Translations under genes and position numbers: made by a program
Notes under the pieces: generated by a model
Seen by the model: the letters and a program-made list of their open reading frames with translations, nothing else
Told to the model about the DNA's origin: nothing
Databases searched by the model: none
Part shown: positions 26,499 to 35,394 of the stretch, piece by piece
How the letters are laid out: every line of letters begins with the position of its first letter
How positions within the stretch are numbered: the first letter of the stretch is position 1
Source: Bradyrhizobium viridifuturi
GTDB taxonomy: Bacteria > Pseudomonadota > Alphaproteobacteria > Rhizobiales > Xanthobacteraceae
DNA: 64,000 bases
Assembly (NCBI RefSeq): GCF_001238275.1
Contig: NZ_LGTB01000029.1
Span: 1 to 64,000, forward strand
Direction of reading: 5' to 3'

Positions 26499-27745
26499 AT
26501 GAATTTCGACGATACCGCGCAGGAGGCCGCATTCCGCGCCGAGGCGAAAGCCTGGATCGGAGCCAATGCGCCGAAGCAATATGAAGACGAACTGCGCAAG
26601 GCCTCGCTCGGCCGCGTTGCGCTCAAGGGCGCCAACATTCTCGAGGTCGCCAAGGCCTGGCAGAAGAAGAAGGCCGATGCCGGCTGGGCCTGCCTGCACT
26701 GGCCGAAGGAGTATGGCGGCCGCGGCGCCTCGCCGATCGAGCGCGTGATCTGGCAGCAGGAGGAGGGCCCGTTCGGCCGCCTCAGCTCGATGTTCATCAT
26801 CGGTCACGGCATGTGTGGGCCGACCATGATGGCGTTCGCCGGCGAGGAGCAGAAGCGCAAATATCTGCCGCCGCTGCCTCCGGCGAGAAGATCTGGTGCC
26901 AGTTGTTCTCCGAGCCCGCCGGCGGCTCCGACGTCGCCGGCCTGCGCACCCGTGCCGAGAAGCACGGCGACGAATGGGTGATCAACGGCCAGAAGATCTG
27001 GACCTCGGGCGCGCATTATTCCGACTACGGCATCCTGCTGACCCGCACCGATCCGACGGTTGCCAAGCACAAGGGTCTCACCATGTTCTTCCTGGACATG
27101 AAGAGCCCGGGTGTCGAGGTCAGGCCGATCAAGCAAGCGAGCGGCGCGTCCGACTTCAACGAGGTCTACTTCACCGACGTGCGGATTCCGGACTCGCAGC
27201 GGCTCGGCAATGTCAATGACGGCTGGAACGTGTCGCTGACGACGCTGATGAACGAGCGCATGTCGATCGGCGCCGGCGTCGCCACCGGCTTTCCCGAGCT
27301 GTTCGATTTCTGCAACAGCCTGATGCTGGAGGATGGGCCCGCGATCGAGAACCGCGCGGTCCGCTCCAAGCTTGCGAGCTGGGCGGTGAAGGCGAGCGGG
27401 TTGAAATATACCAGCATGCGGGCGATCTCCGCGCTGTCGCGCGGTGAGCGCCCGGGACCGGAGAACTCGATCGGCAAGCTGGTCGCCGGCTCGATGATCC
27501 AGGATGTCGCGACCTATGCGCTCGACCTGCAGGGTGCCGCCGGCGCCTTGAGCGGGCCCGAGGATGCTGAGGTCGCCGGCAAGTTCCAGGCGATGCTGCT
27601 CCGTGCGCCGGGTACCCGCGTCGAGGGCGGCACCGACGAGATCATGCGCAACATCATTGCCGAGCGCGTGCTGGGCCTGCCCGGCGATATCCGGGTCGAC
27701 AAGGACGTTCCCTTCAACAAGATCCCGACCAAGGGCCGCGCCTGA
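26499..27745 (+). pseudogene. acyl-CoA dehydrogenase, large-subunit type (copy 1), frameshifted
   Basis: This acyl-CoA dehydrogenase is about 415 residues when repaired. The FAD/substrate motif is WCQLFSEPAGGSDVAGL with DEWVINGQKIWTSGAHYSDYG, and the C-terminal GGTDEIMRNIIAERVLGLPGD is the family ending. At the place of the medium-chain enzyme's catalytic Glu the chain has Gly (GGT), common in this branch, where the base may come from another position. The frame breaks near 26876: CCGCTGCCTCC needs one G (CTGGCC). GGGGA precedes the ATG, 12 bases after the previous gene. The next gene is a close tandem copy. Confidence 0.87.
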
Positions 27746-27774
27746 GCGCGCGTGAAATCAAAAAGAGGTTCGCC

Positions 27775-29018
27775 ATGAATTTCGATGACACGCCGCAGGA
27801 AGCCGAGTTCCGCACCACTGCGCGCAAGTGGATCGCCGCCAACGCGCCCAAGGAGTTCGAGCCCGAGCTCTCGAAGTCGTCGCTCGGCCGCATCAGGCTC
27901 GCCAAGCACGACATGGTCGAGGTCGGCAAGGCCTGGCAGAAGAAGAAGGCGGAAGGCGGCTGGGCCTGCCTGCACTGGCCGAAGGAATATGGCGGCCGTG
28001 GCGCCACCCCGATCGAGCGCGTGATCTGGCAGCAGGAAGAGGGCGTCTACGGCAAGCTCACCCAACCGTTCCAGATCGGCGAGGGCATGTGCGGCCCGAC
28101 CGTGATGGCCTGGGGCAGCGAGGATGCCAAGCGCCGCTATCTGCCGAAGCTCGCTGCGGGCGAGGAGATCTGGTGCCAGCTGTTCTCCGAGCCGTCGGCC
28201 GGCTCCGACGTCGCGGGGCTTCGTACCCGCGCCGAGAAGAAGGGCGACAACTGGGTCGTCAACGGCCAGAAGATCTGGACCTCGGGCGCGCACTACTCCG
28301 ATTACGGCTTGTTGATCGCGCGTACCGATCCGAATGTGCCCAAGCACAAGGGCCTCACGATGTTCTTCCTCGACATGAAGAGCCCGGGCGCGAAGTGCGG
28401 CCGATCAAGCAGGCCAACGGCATGCAGGAATTCAACGAGGTCTATTTCACCGACGTCGTGATCCCGGACAGCCAGCGCCTTGGTGCGGTCGGCGAGGGCT
28501 GGAGCGTGTCGCTGACCACGCTCATGAACGAGCGCATGTCGATCGGCGCGCGGCTTGCGACCGGCGTGCCCGAGATGTTCGAGTTCTGCTCCAACCTGAT
28601 GCTCGAGGACGGGCTTGCGATCGACGATCCGGCGGTCCGTTCCAAGCTTGCGAGCTGGGCGGTGAAGGCGAGCGGGCTGAAATACACCAGCTACCGCGCC
28701 ATCTCAGCGCTGTCGAAGGGCGAGCGGCCGGGGCCGGAGAATTCCATCGGCAAGCTCGTCTCCGGCCTGATGCTGCAGGACATCGCGACCTATGCGATGG
28801 ACCTGGAGGGCGCAGCCGGCAGCCTCACCGGCACCGATGAGGAGCAGGCCAACGGCCAGTTCCAGCAGATGCTGCTGTCGTCGCCCTCGATGCGCATCGC
28901 CGGCGGCACCGACGAGATCCTCCGCAACATCATCGCCGAGCGCGTGCTGGGCCTGCCCGGCGACATCCGGGTCGACAAGGACGTGCCTTACAACAAGATC
29001 CCGACCAAGGGGCGCTGA
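27775..29018 (+). pseudogene. acyl-CoA dehydrogenase, large-subunit type (copy 2), frameshifted
   Basis: This protein of about 414 residues is strongly similar along its whole length to copy 1 (shared WAVKASGLKYTS, AERVLGLPGDIRVDKDVP, NKIPTKGR), so it arose by tandem duplication. The FAD motif is WCQLFSEPSAGSDVAGL and the C-terminal motif AGGTDEILRN, with Ala where copy 1 has Glu just before GGT. The frame breaks near 28392: GGCGCGAAGTG needs one G (GCGGAA). AGAGG precedes the ATG. The two copies could act on different chain lengths or form mixed complexes with the small-subunit-type protein. Confidence 0.87.
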
Positions 29019-29020
29019 GC

Positions 29021-29731
29021 ATGGATGCGAAAACGAACACGCGCTATTCATCCGAAGACCGCATCGGTGCGCTCGAGGAGTTGCTCAACGAGCGCTACTC
29101 GGTGCGAGCGTTTCTGCCGCGTGAGGTGCCGCGCGAGGTCATCGAACATATCCTCAGTGTCGCGCAGCGCACCGCGTCCTGGTGCAACAGCCAGCCCTGG
29201 CAGGTGCTGATCGCGAGCGGCGAGGCCAAGGAGCGTTTCCGCAAGGCGATCTATGCCGAGGCCGCGTCCGGAGCCAAGGACGATCACGACTTCACGCCGC
29301 CGCGCGAATATGTCGGGGTCTATCTGGAGCGGCGCCGCGAAAGCGGCTTCCAGCTCTACAACACGCTCGGCATTGCGCGAGGCGACAAGGCCGCCTATTC
29401 GAAGCAGGCGCTGGAGAACTACAATTTCTTCGGCGCCCCACATGTCGCCGTCATCCACACCAACGAGCCGCTCGGCATCTATGGTGCAATCGACTGCGGC
29501 GGATATGTCTCGAACTTCATGCTGGCCGCGCAGGCGCTCGGGCTCGGCACCATCCCGCAGGCCGCGCTCGCCCGCCATTCCGGCTTGATCCGCCGCCATT
29601 TCAACCTGGCTGACGATCGCCGCGTGGTCTGCGGTATCTCGTTCGGCTATGCGGATCATGCACACAAAGTGAACAGCTACCGCACGTCACGCGCAACTGT
29701 GGCTGATACTGTCACATTCGTTGATGTATAG
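29021..29731 (+). CDS. nitroreductase family FMN protein
   Basis: This 236-residue FMN-dependent nitroreductase-fold protein has RYSVRAFLPREVPREVIEHIL, then SWCNSQPWQVLIASG for FMN phosphate binding, DCGGYVSNFMLAAQALGLGT in the dimer core, and CGISFGYAD near the end. It starts two bases after the last acyl-CoA dehydrogenase stop, with AAGGGG upstream, so it is translated from the same transcript. Relatives reduce nitroaromatics, quinones or enones. Its place at the end of an acyl-CoA dehydrogenase operon suggests reduction of a conjugated intermediate or flavin recycling; this is inference. Confidence 0.88.
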   Translation: MDAKTNTRYSSEDRIGALEELLNERYSVRAFLPREVPREVIEHILSVAQRTASWCNSQPWQVLIASGEAKERFRKAIYAEAASGAKDDHDFTPPREYVGVYLERRRESGFQLYNTLGIARGDKAAYSKQALENYNFFGAPHVAVIHTNEPLGIYGAIDCGGYVSNFMLAAQALGLGTIPQAALARHSGLIRRHFNLADDRRVVCGISFGYADHAHKVNSYRTSRATVADTVTFVDV

Positions 29732-29802
29732 TTTCCTCAAGGCGGGACTTACCCCTCTGCCGAGGACAAGAAGAAGCGACACGAGAAACGTCAAGAAGAA
29801 CA

Positions 29803-30213
29803 ATGGCGAACAACGCCGCTCCGACGCCGGCTGAGATCAGCTGGCAACTGCACCGGCTGCCTGCGCTCGAGCGCGACGCGTACATCGCCGCGCATTATCT
29901 GGGGCAGGGCGTCGCGTGGAAGACCCGTTTCTTCGACGCGATCGACTGGGGCGCAGGTTCGGTGCTGCAATTCAGCTTCCTGCAACGAGGTTGGCACCGC
30001 CATGCGCGGCTCGACAATCCGATCTATGCCTATATCGATATCGAGCAACATCCGGAAACACGCGGCCTGCGCCGCGGCCGTCGGATCGATCTCCAGGGCA
30101 CGATCAAGGCGATTGATTTCGTGACCGGGATTACGCTGACGCTCGACAAGTTCGAGATATTGCCGGTCAATCTTGTCGATCGCTTCGTCATCAGTTCGGA
30201 CAGCCGTTACTGA
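29803..30213 (+). CDS. hypothetical protein
   Basis: This 136-residue soluble protein has no signal peptide. It opens with a helix (WQLHRLPALERDAYIAAHYL), then alternates strands rich in aromatics (SVLQFSFLQRGWHRHARLDN, YAYIDIEQHPE) and ends with a basic RRGRRIDLQG strand and VDRFVISS. No known family is recognised. AAGAAG precedes the ATG. It lies 71 bases after the nitroreductase in the same direction, and its last 7 bases overlap the convergent WYL regulator gene. Confidence 0.6.
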   Translation: MANNAAPTPAEISWQLHRLPALERDAYIAAHYLGQGVAWKTRFFDAIDWGAGSVLQFSFLQRGWHRHARLDNPIYAYIDIEQHPETRGLRRGRRIDLQGTIKAIDFVTGITLTLDKFEILPVNLVDRFVISSDSRY

Positions 30214-31217
30214 CCATTGGCCCGGCGCTTTGCCACGCGCCGCGGCGGTGCGTCGGCATAGCGCTCAGCCATTGCGCCGGTGAGTTCGGCCATCTTCTCG
30301 CGCAGTTCGTCGGGCGCGATCACCTCGGCCTCGGCGCCGAGCCGCAGCAGCTCGCTCGCCGCGTGCCATACGGTCTTGCCGACCGGCATGGTGGCGACGC
30401 GCCAGCCGTCGGTGTCGGTGCCATCGGCGAGCCGCATCCGCGCCTTCACGTAAGGATGCGCCAGCGCATCGAACAGCTTCAGCCCGAGCGGCGACAGCCG
30501 CACCGTGGCCTCGTTCGGATGCAGCTCGGCCTCGAGCCGCTCGATCGAGTCGCGCCAGTAGGCCGCGAGGTCGAAGTCTGCCGGACGCGTGAACGGCCTC
30601 TCCAGGATCGTGCAATCCAGCACCCGCGCGACGCGGTAGGTGCGCACATTGCCGTCGACGAGACCGGCAAGATACCAGCTGCCGCCCTTCAGCACGAGGC
30701 CGAGCGGCGCCGCGCGCCGCCGCTTCTCGGCCTTCCAGCTCTGGTAGCGGATCTCGATCAGGTTCTCGCGCAGCACCGCGCCGGCAATCGCGCGCAGATG
30801 CTTCGGCTCCTCGGTTTCGCCGAACCAGTTCGGCGCGTCGAGATGGAAACGCTGCTGCAAGCGGTTCGCGTTGGGGCGCAAGTTCTCCGGCAGCGCCGCC
30901 ATCAGCTTGGTCTGTGCCGCCATCATCGCGGCATCGAGGCCGAGCGCGGCGGCGGGTCCCGGAAGCCCGGTCATGAACAGCGCCTCGGCCTCGCCCTGCG
31001 ACAGCCCATTGAGCCGCACCCGGTAGCCGTCGAGCAGCCGGTAGCCGCCCTCGGCGCCGCGGTCGGCATAGACGGGCACGCCTGCGGCCGAGAGCGCGTC
31101 GATGTCGCGATAGATCGTGCGCACCGAGACTTCGCAGGCCTCGGCCAGCTCGGGCGCGGTGACCTGTCCCCGCGCCTGCAGGGTGGTAAGGATGGAAAAC
31201 AGCCGGCTCGCGCGCAT
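30207..31217 (-). CDS. WYL-domain transcriptional regulator (YafY-like)
   Basis: This 336-residue regulator has an N-terminal DeoR-like helix-turn-helix (ASRLFSILTTLQARGQVTAPELAE, then VSVRTIYRDIDALSAAGVPV, then GGYRLLDGY). The central WYL domain has WYLAGLVDG and the pair RTYRVARVL, followed by a WCX extension. WYL domains sense ligands, in some cases nucleic acids or nucleotides. The start at 31217 faces the divergent GST gene, with a perfect 10-bp inverted repeat between them (31227-31251), so it probably regulates itself and the GST. The lysine/arginine-rich tail overlaps the convergent hypothetical gene. Confidence 0.9.
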   Translation of the reverse strand: MRASRLFSILTTLQARGQVTAPELAEACEVSVRTIYRDIDALSAAGVPVYADRGAEGGYRLLDGYRVRLNGLSQGEAEALFMTGLPGPAAALGLDAAMMAAQTKLMAALPENLRPNANRLQQRFHLDAPNWFGETEEPKHLRAIAGAVLRENLIEIRYQSWKAEKRRRAAPLGLVLKGGSWYLAGLVDGNVRTYRVARVLDCTILERPFTRPADFDLAAYWRDSIERLEAELHPNEATVRLSPLGLKLFDALAHPYVKARMRLADGTDTDGWRVATMPVGKTVWHAASELLRLGAEAEVIAPDELREKMAELTGAMAERYADAPPRRVAKRRANGQ

Positions 31218-31226
31218 GGGAAAATC

Positions 31227-31251
31227 ATACCTGACACAGGATGTCAGGTAT
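31227..31251. promoter_or_regulatory. operator for the adjacent WYL regulator
   Basis: A perfect inverted repeat, ATACCTGACA and TGTCAGGTAT with a 5-base spacer, sits ten bases before the WYL regulator start and 49 bases before the divergent GST. Arm length and position make it a strong repressor or activator site; recognition by the adjacent WYL protein is inferred. Confidence 0.7.
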
Positions 31252-31299
31252 AGGCGGACATAAAGGGATCATGCCCCTGTCGGCGCAAGGAGACCTGCC

Positions 31300-31953
31300 A
31301 TGACCACCGCTGCCCCCACCGACCGCCTCACGCTGTATTACTCGCCGCAGAGCCGCGCCACCGGCACCCGCGTGCTGCTCGAGGAACTCGGCGCGCCCTA
31401 TGATCTGCACATCCTCAACATGAAGGCGGGCGAGCAGCGCAAGGACGCCTATCTCGCCATCAATCCGCTCGGCAAGGTGCCGGCGATCCGCCACGGCGAC
31501 GCGCTGGTGACCGAGCAGGTCGCGATCTTCATCTATCTCGCCGATCTGTTTCCGCAGGCCGGCCTGACGCCGGCGCTGAACGACCCCCGACGCGGCCCGT
31601 ATCTGCGCTGGATCGCCTATTACGGCTCTTCGTTCGAGCCGGCCGTGATCGATCATTTCATGAAGCGCGTGCCGGCGCCGATCACGCAATCGCCCTATGC
31701 CGATTACGACACCATGCTGGCCGCACTCGAGGCGCAGCTCGCCAAGGGGCCTTATCTGTTCGGCGAAGAGATCACGGCGGCCGACATCCTCTGGGGCGTT
31801 GCGCTCTCCTGGACCATGATGTTCGGTATCGTGCCGAAACGGGACGTGTTCGTCCGTTACGCTGAACGCATCGTCGCGCGTCCGGCCTTCGTCCGGATCT
31901 CGAAGGCCGACGACGAGATGGCGGCGCAGCATGCCGTCGCCGCCGGAGTGTGA
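31300..31953 (+). CDS. glutathione S-transferase family protein
   Basis: This 217-residue GST has an N-terminal thioredoxin-like domain with YYSPQSRATGTRVLLEEL, a catalytic-region Ser/Tyr near the start, the cis-proline turn NPLGKVPAI and the glutathione-contacting TEQVAIFIYLAD. The all-helical C-terminal domain includes LFGEEITAADILWG, with the N-cap aspartate seen in GSTs. AGGAG precedes the ATG. It shares a divergent control region with a WYL regulator. The likely role is conjugation or peroxidase defence against an electrophile that also signals to the regulator; the substrate is unknown. Confidence 0.9.
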   Translation: MTTAAPTDRLTLYYSPQSRATGTRVLLEELGAPYDLHILNMKAGEQRKDAYLAINPLGKVPAIRHGDALVTEQVAIFIYLADLFPQAGLTPALNDPRRGPYLRWIAYYGSSFEPAVIDHFMKRVPAPITQSPYADYDTMLAALEAQLAKGPYLFGEEITAADILWGVALSWTMMFGIVPKRDVFVRYAERIVARPAFVRISKADDEMAAQHAVAAGV

Positions 31954-31967
31954 TACGGATCGTGCCG

Positions 31968-32402
31968 ATGGCGAAAGTCCTGCACAGCACCAACTGCTTC
32001 AACACCCTGATCCGCGTCGCCGAGGATTGCCCGGCGCAGCGCGGCGAGGAGCCGCAGCCGCGCGGCGGCCAGCCGACGGTCGCCGTGCTGCAATACCGGA
32101 TGATTGCCGGCGCGCCCTATAAATACACGTCCGACGATGTGGTGTTCGCCACGTCGTCGGCCGGCCGCGCGCTTGATGGCAAGGCGGGGAAGAAGGAACG
32201 CGGCCTTGCCCGCGAGACGTTCTTCTCGCGCGGCCAGGCCTGCATGCGCGCCTCGCCGCTCGGTAAGCGTTTCGGCTGGGGCGTGCACGCCGACGCCGAA
32301 GGCCGCATCGCGATCTACGCCGTCGACAGCAAGCGCTACCAGGCGCTGGCTGGTGATCCCGAGGTCGCGCAGACGCGCGCGATGCGGAGCAAGCGGGCGT
32401 AG
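31968..32402 (+). CDS. DUF6157-like protein
   Basis: This 144-residue protein starts MAKVLHSTNCFNTLIRVAED and contains VAVLQYRMI, APYKYTSDDVVFATS, FFSRGQACMRASPLGKRFGWG and a C-terminal IAIYAVDSKRYQ, the pattern I associate with DUF6157. There is no signal peptide or enzyme motif. An in-frame GTG at 31950 overlaps the GST stop; the ATG at 31968 gives the usual N-terminus. It lies directly behind the GST gene and probably shares the WYL-controlled transcript. Function unknown. Confidence 0.7.
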   Translation: MAKVLHSTNCFNTLIRVAEDCPAQRGEEPQPRGGQPTVAVLQYRMIAGAPYKYTSDDVVFATSSAGRALDGKAGKKERGLARETFFSRGQACMRASPLGKRFGWGVHADAEGRIAIYAVDSKRYQALAGDPEVAQTRAMRSKRA

Positions 32403-32414
32403 CGGGTCGCTGCT

Positions 32415-32440
32415 TCACCTCCCCCTCCAGGGGAGGGTGA
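32415..32440. repeat. short CCTCCCC/GGGGAGG palindrome
   Basis: TCACCTCCCC and GGGGAGGGTGA pair around a 5-base loop (one mismatch). It lies between the convergent DUF6157-like and hydratase genes and may terminate both transcripts; no T-run follows. Related copies are at 67, 5055 and 17751. Confidence 0.55.
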
Positions 32441-32460
32441 GACGCTATCCGGCCGTTCGA

Positions 32461-33245
32461 CTAAAACCTTGGCGCCCGCTTCTCGGCGAACGCTTGATGC
32501 CTTCCTTGATCTCGTCGCCGCGCATGCTGTCGCGATGGCGTTGGTCGGCCGCGGCCTCATCGAGCTCGCCGCGGGCGAATTCGTTGATGGCGCGCTTCAT
32601 GCCGGCCATCGCCTTCGGCGCGTTGCCGGCCAGGATCGTCGCCAGCCTGTCCACTTCCTCGTCGAGAATTTCGGGCGGCACCATCGCGGTGAGGTAGCCG
32701 ATCCGCAGCATCTCCGGCGCCGAGATCTTCTGCGCGGTCAAGAACAGCATCTTGGCGTTGTCGACGCCGAGCCGCGTCACGTAGCGCTGGATGCCGCTCT
32801 TGTAATAGTGCAGCCCGAGCCGCGCCGCCGGCATGAACATCTCGGCGGTATCGACGCCGATACGGAAGTCGCAGGCGAGCGCGAGGTCTGTCGAGCCGCC
32901 ATAGACGCCGCCATTGAGCCGGCAGATCGTCGGCACGCTCAAATCCTCGAGGCGGTTGACCACGACCTCGAACGCAGAGCCCGCGCTCTGCTGCTCGCTG
33001 GCGCTCACCGCGCGCTCCGCCACCGAGTTGAGATCATAGCCGGCCGAGAACGCGCGGCCGGTCCCGGTCAGCACCAGCACCCGGATCGCCGGGTCAGCCT
33101 CGATACGGTCGAACAGCCGGACGAGCTCGCCGAGGTCCTCGGCCTGCAACCGGTTGAGATGCTTCGGCCGGTTGAGGCGGACCGTGGCGCGCGCGCCCGC
33201 GATTTCGAGCACGGGTCCGCTGGCGGTGTCGGCCGCATCAGCCAT
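32461..33245 (-). pseudogene. enoyl-CoA hydratase/isomerase family protein, C-terminal frameshift
   Basis: This crotonase-fold protein is about 261 residues. It shows RATVRLNRPKHLNRL, TGTGRAFSAGYDLNSV and PTICRLNGGVYGGSTDLALACD. The tail breaks near 32493: after DEIKEGIK the strand reads AAGCGTTC, and one extra G (AAGGCG) restores AFAEKRAPRF and a stop at 32461. As sequenced, the protein would end 16 bases further on with an altered tail of about 15 residues. ATG at 33245 has GGAG six bases upstream; an ATG at 33260 overlaps the stop of the K+ channel gene and is also possible. Substrate unknown. Confidence 0.83.
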
Positions 33246-33256
33246 CTTGGTCTCCA

Positions 33257-34369
33257 TCATTGGTTCTCACGTTCGCGCCGCCTCGCCTCGGCATCGATGG
33301 TCTCGGCGAGATCGGGATGCCTTGCCATCAACAGGCGGAAATCGACGAGGTCAAGCACCAACAGCCGGGTCACCTTGCTGGTCGAGACGCTGGCGCCGCG
33401 CTTGGCGTTGCCGAGCAGCGCCATCTCGCCGAAGAACGCGCCTTCGCCGAGCTTGACCTTACGCCCCGGCAGGTCGACCTCGACCTCGCCGGCGGCGACG
33501 AAATACATGCAGTCGCCGTTGGTGTCCTTGCGGATGATCATGGTGCGCGGCGGCAGATCCATGGTCCGCAGCATCTGGGTGACGTCGGCGATCGCGGCCG
33601 GGCCGAGATGCGCGAAGAACGGCACCTTGCTGACCGCCTCCCAGGTTCTCAGAAAATTGTCGCGGCGGGTCTCGTTGGCAAAACCGGTCGCCAGAATACC
33701 GGTCCACAGCCCGAACACGCCGAGGCCCGAGATCATCACCATGGCGGCGACCACGCGGCCGAGCGGGGTGATCGGCACCACGTCGCCATAGCCTGTCGTG
33801 GTCAGCGTCACCACCGCCCACCATAGCGCCGCCGGCACGCTGCCGAAGGTTTGCGGCTGGACGTCGCGCTCCAGGAAATATTCGGCGACCGAGGCGAGGA
33901 ACACCACCATCAGGAAGATCACGAGCACGCTGAGCAGCGGCCCGGACTCCACCACCAGCACGCGCCGGAGCTGGCGCAGGCCGGGAATGCCGGGCACCAC
34001 CTTGAGCACCCAGAGCACGCCGAGCAGCCATGCGGTCTTCGGCTCGATCCCGGAGAGCAGCGCCAGCGGCACCGCCAGCGCGCCGATCGCGTCGACGATG
34101 CCGGCGCTGGACAGCTGGTAGAACCAGAACTTGTCCTGCCGTCGCATGTGGCGCAGCCGCACCAGCCATTCGAACACGAAATACGCCAGGCAGGCCCACA
34201 GCAGTGCGTCGACCCAGCGCGGGACCGCGTCATAGGCAGGCGCGACCGTCAGCAGCGTCATCATGGCGACGCCTACCGCGACCGCGACATAGGCCGCAGT
34301 GGTCATGTTGCGACCGGCGGTGGCGGCAACGAAGCGCGTCAAGGCCGGAAGGACGAGCGGCTTGGACAT
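33257..34369 (-). CDS. cyclic-nucleotide-gated potassium channel (MloK1-like)
   Basis: This 370-residue inner-membrane channel has the MloK1 layout: a six-helix membrane part with an S4-like basic stretch (GLRQLRRVLVV), the pore helix and selectivity filter TLTTTGYGD, S6, then a C-terminal cyclic-nucleotide-binding domain. The phosphate-binding cassette reads GEGAFFGEMALLGNAKRGASVS, keeping the Glu and Arg that contact the cyclic nucleotide. MloK1 of Mesorhizobium opens on cAMP. It overlaps the downstream hydratase by a few bases and is divergent from another cyclic-nucleotide-binding membrane protein (34698), which may be its functional partner. Confidence 0.92.
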   Translation of the reverse strand: MSKPLVLPALTRFVAATAGRNMTTAAYVAVAVGVAMMTLLTVAPAYDAVPRWVDALLWACLAYFVFEWLVRLRHMRRQDKFWFYQLSSAGIVDAIGALAVPLALLSGIEPKTAWLLGVLWVLKVVPGIPGLRQLRRVLVVESGPLLSVLVIFLMVVFLASVAEYFLERDVQPQTFGSVPAALWWAVVTLTTTGYGDVVPITPLGRVVAAMVMISGLGVFGLWTGILATGFANETRRDNFLRTWEAVSKVPFFAHLGPAAIADVTQMLRTMDLPPRTMIIRKDTNGDCMYFVAAGEVEVDLPGRKVKLGEGAFFGEMALLGNAKRGASVSTSKVTRLLVLDLVDFRLLMARHPDLAETIDAEARRRERENQ

Positions 34370-34697
34370 CGGAACGGTGCTTGCCTGTCGCTGAACTGCG
34401 GGAATCGAGACCCCGCGCGTGGCCGGGCCGAGGTCACAACGTGCCTCTCCCGGTTGAGGCCGTCAACGCGCAGGCGGTGGCGGCATGATCGCGGCAAAAG
34501 GCCCATAGGCCGGACGAATGGCATAACCATGTTGGCCCGATTTTGCGCCCGCGAATGTGAGAAATCGGACAAATCGTCGCCTTTTCCTTCCTATATCAGG
34601 GGATGTTGGCCTGCGACGCGAGGGTCGGCAACCTCGGCAGGAATGAAGCGACTAATAAGGCGATCCTGTTCATTTCTTGAGGATTGGTTGGTTTCCG

Positions 34698-35365
34698 ATG
34701 GATACCTCACATCTCGCGGAGCACGCCGCGCCGCCGGTAGTTTCTTCGCATCGATCTTCGTGGTCGCGACGCTGTCGATGCGGACCATGATCCCGTTGCG
34801 CGTCTTCGCCATCCTGACCAACATCATCCTGATCGTGACCGCGATCCCGACCCACAATTACGGGACGCTGATCCTGCATGCCGTGCTGCTGCCGGTGAAC
34901 ACCTATCGTCTGCACCAGATGCTGCAGCTGGTCCGCAGCGTGAAGCGATCGGTCAACAGCGACCTGTCGATGGACTGGCTGCGGCCGTTCACGACGGAGC
35001 GCAAATGCGCCGCGGGCGAGGTCCTGTTCTACAAGGACGAGAAGGCCGACAGCATATTCTACATCGTCAGCGGTCGCTTCCGCCTGGTCGAATCCGGTAT
35101 CGAGCTGCCGGTCGGCGCCCTCGTCGGCGAATTCGGCATGCTGTCGCCGTCGAACACGCGAACCCAGACGCTGGAATGCGTCGAGACCGGCATGGTGCTG
35201 TCGGTGACCTATGACCAGGTCGAGCAGCTCTACGTCCAGAACCCGGCGTTCGGCTTCTACTTGCTGCGTCTGTTCTCCGCCCGCCTGTTCCAGAATATCG
35301 CGACGCTCGAGCAGCGGCTCGCGCAGCACGCCACCCCACCAGTCGCGGAGCCCAAACCTGCATGA
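34698..35365 (+). pseudogene. membrane cyclic nucleotide-binding protein, frameshifted
   Basis: This protein is about 222 residues when repaired. Residues 1-85 hold two or three membrane helices (FFASIFVVATLSMRTMIPL, then VFAILTNIILIVTAIPT, then LILHAVLLPVNTYRL). Residues 95-200 form a cyclic-nucleotide-binding domain with ILFYKDEKADS-type strands, IVSGRFRLVE and the cassette GALVGEFGMLSPSNTRTQT, keeping Glu and Arg. The N-terminus MDTSHLAEHAA is joined by adding one G near 34730 (GCGCC to GCGGCC). The ribosome site is weak. It faces the MloK1-like channel gene. The layout recalls Popeye-domain proteins, although the cassette is of classical type. Confidence 0.78.
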
Positions 35366-35394
35366 GCCCCGCGACGAGTTATTGAGGCGCCACA

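Noticed and set aside
33851-34697. Long N-terminal extension of the cyclic-nucleotide-binding frame
   Set aside because: It runs antisense through the K+ channel gene; the natural start is the ATG at 34698 in another frame, joined by one missing G.
34698-35365. True Popeye-domain protein
   Set aside because: The binding cassette keeps the classical GE...R pattern and not the Popeye FQVT/DSPE motifs, so only the overall layout is similar.
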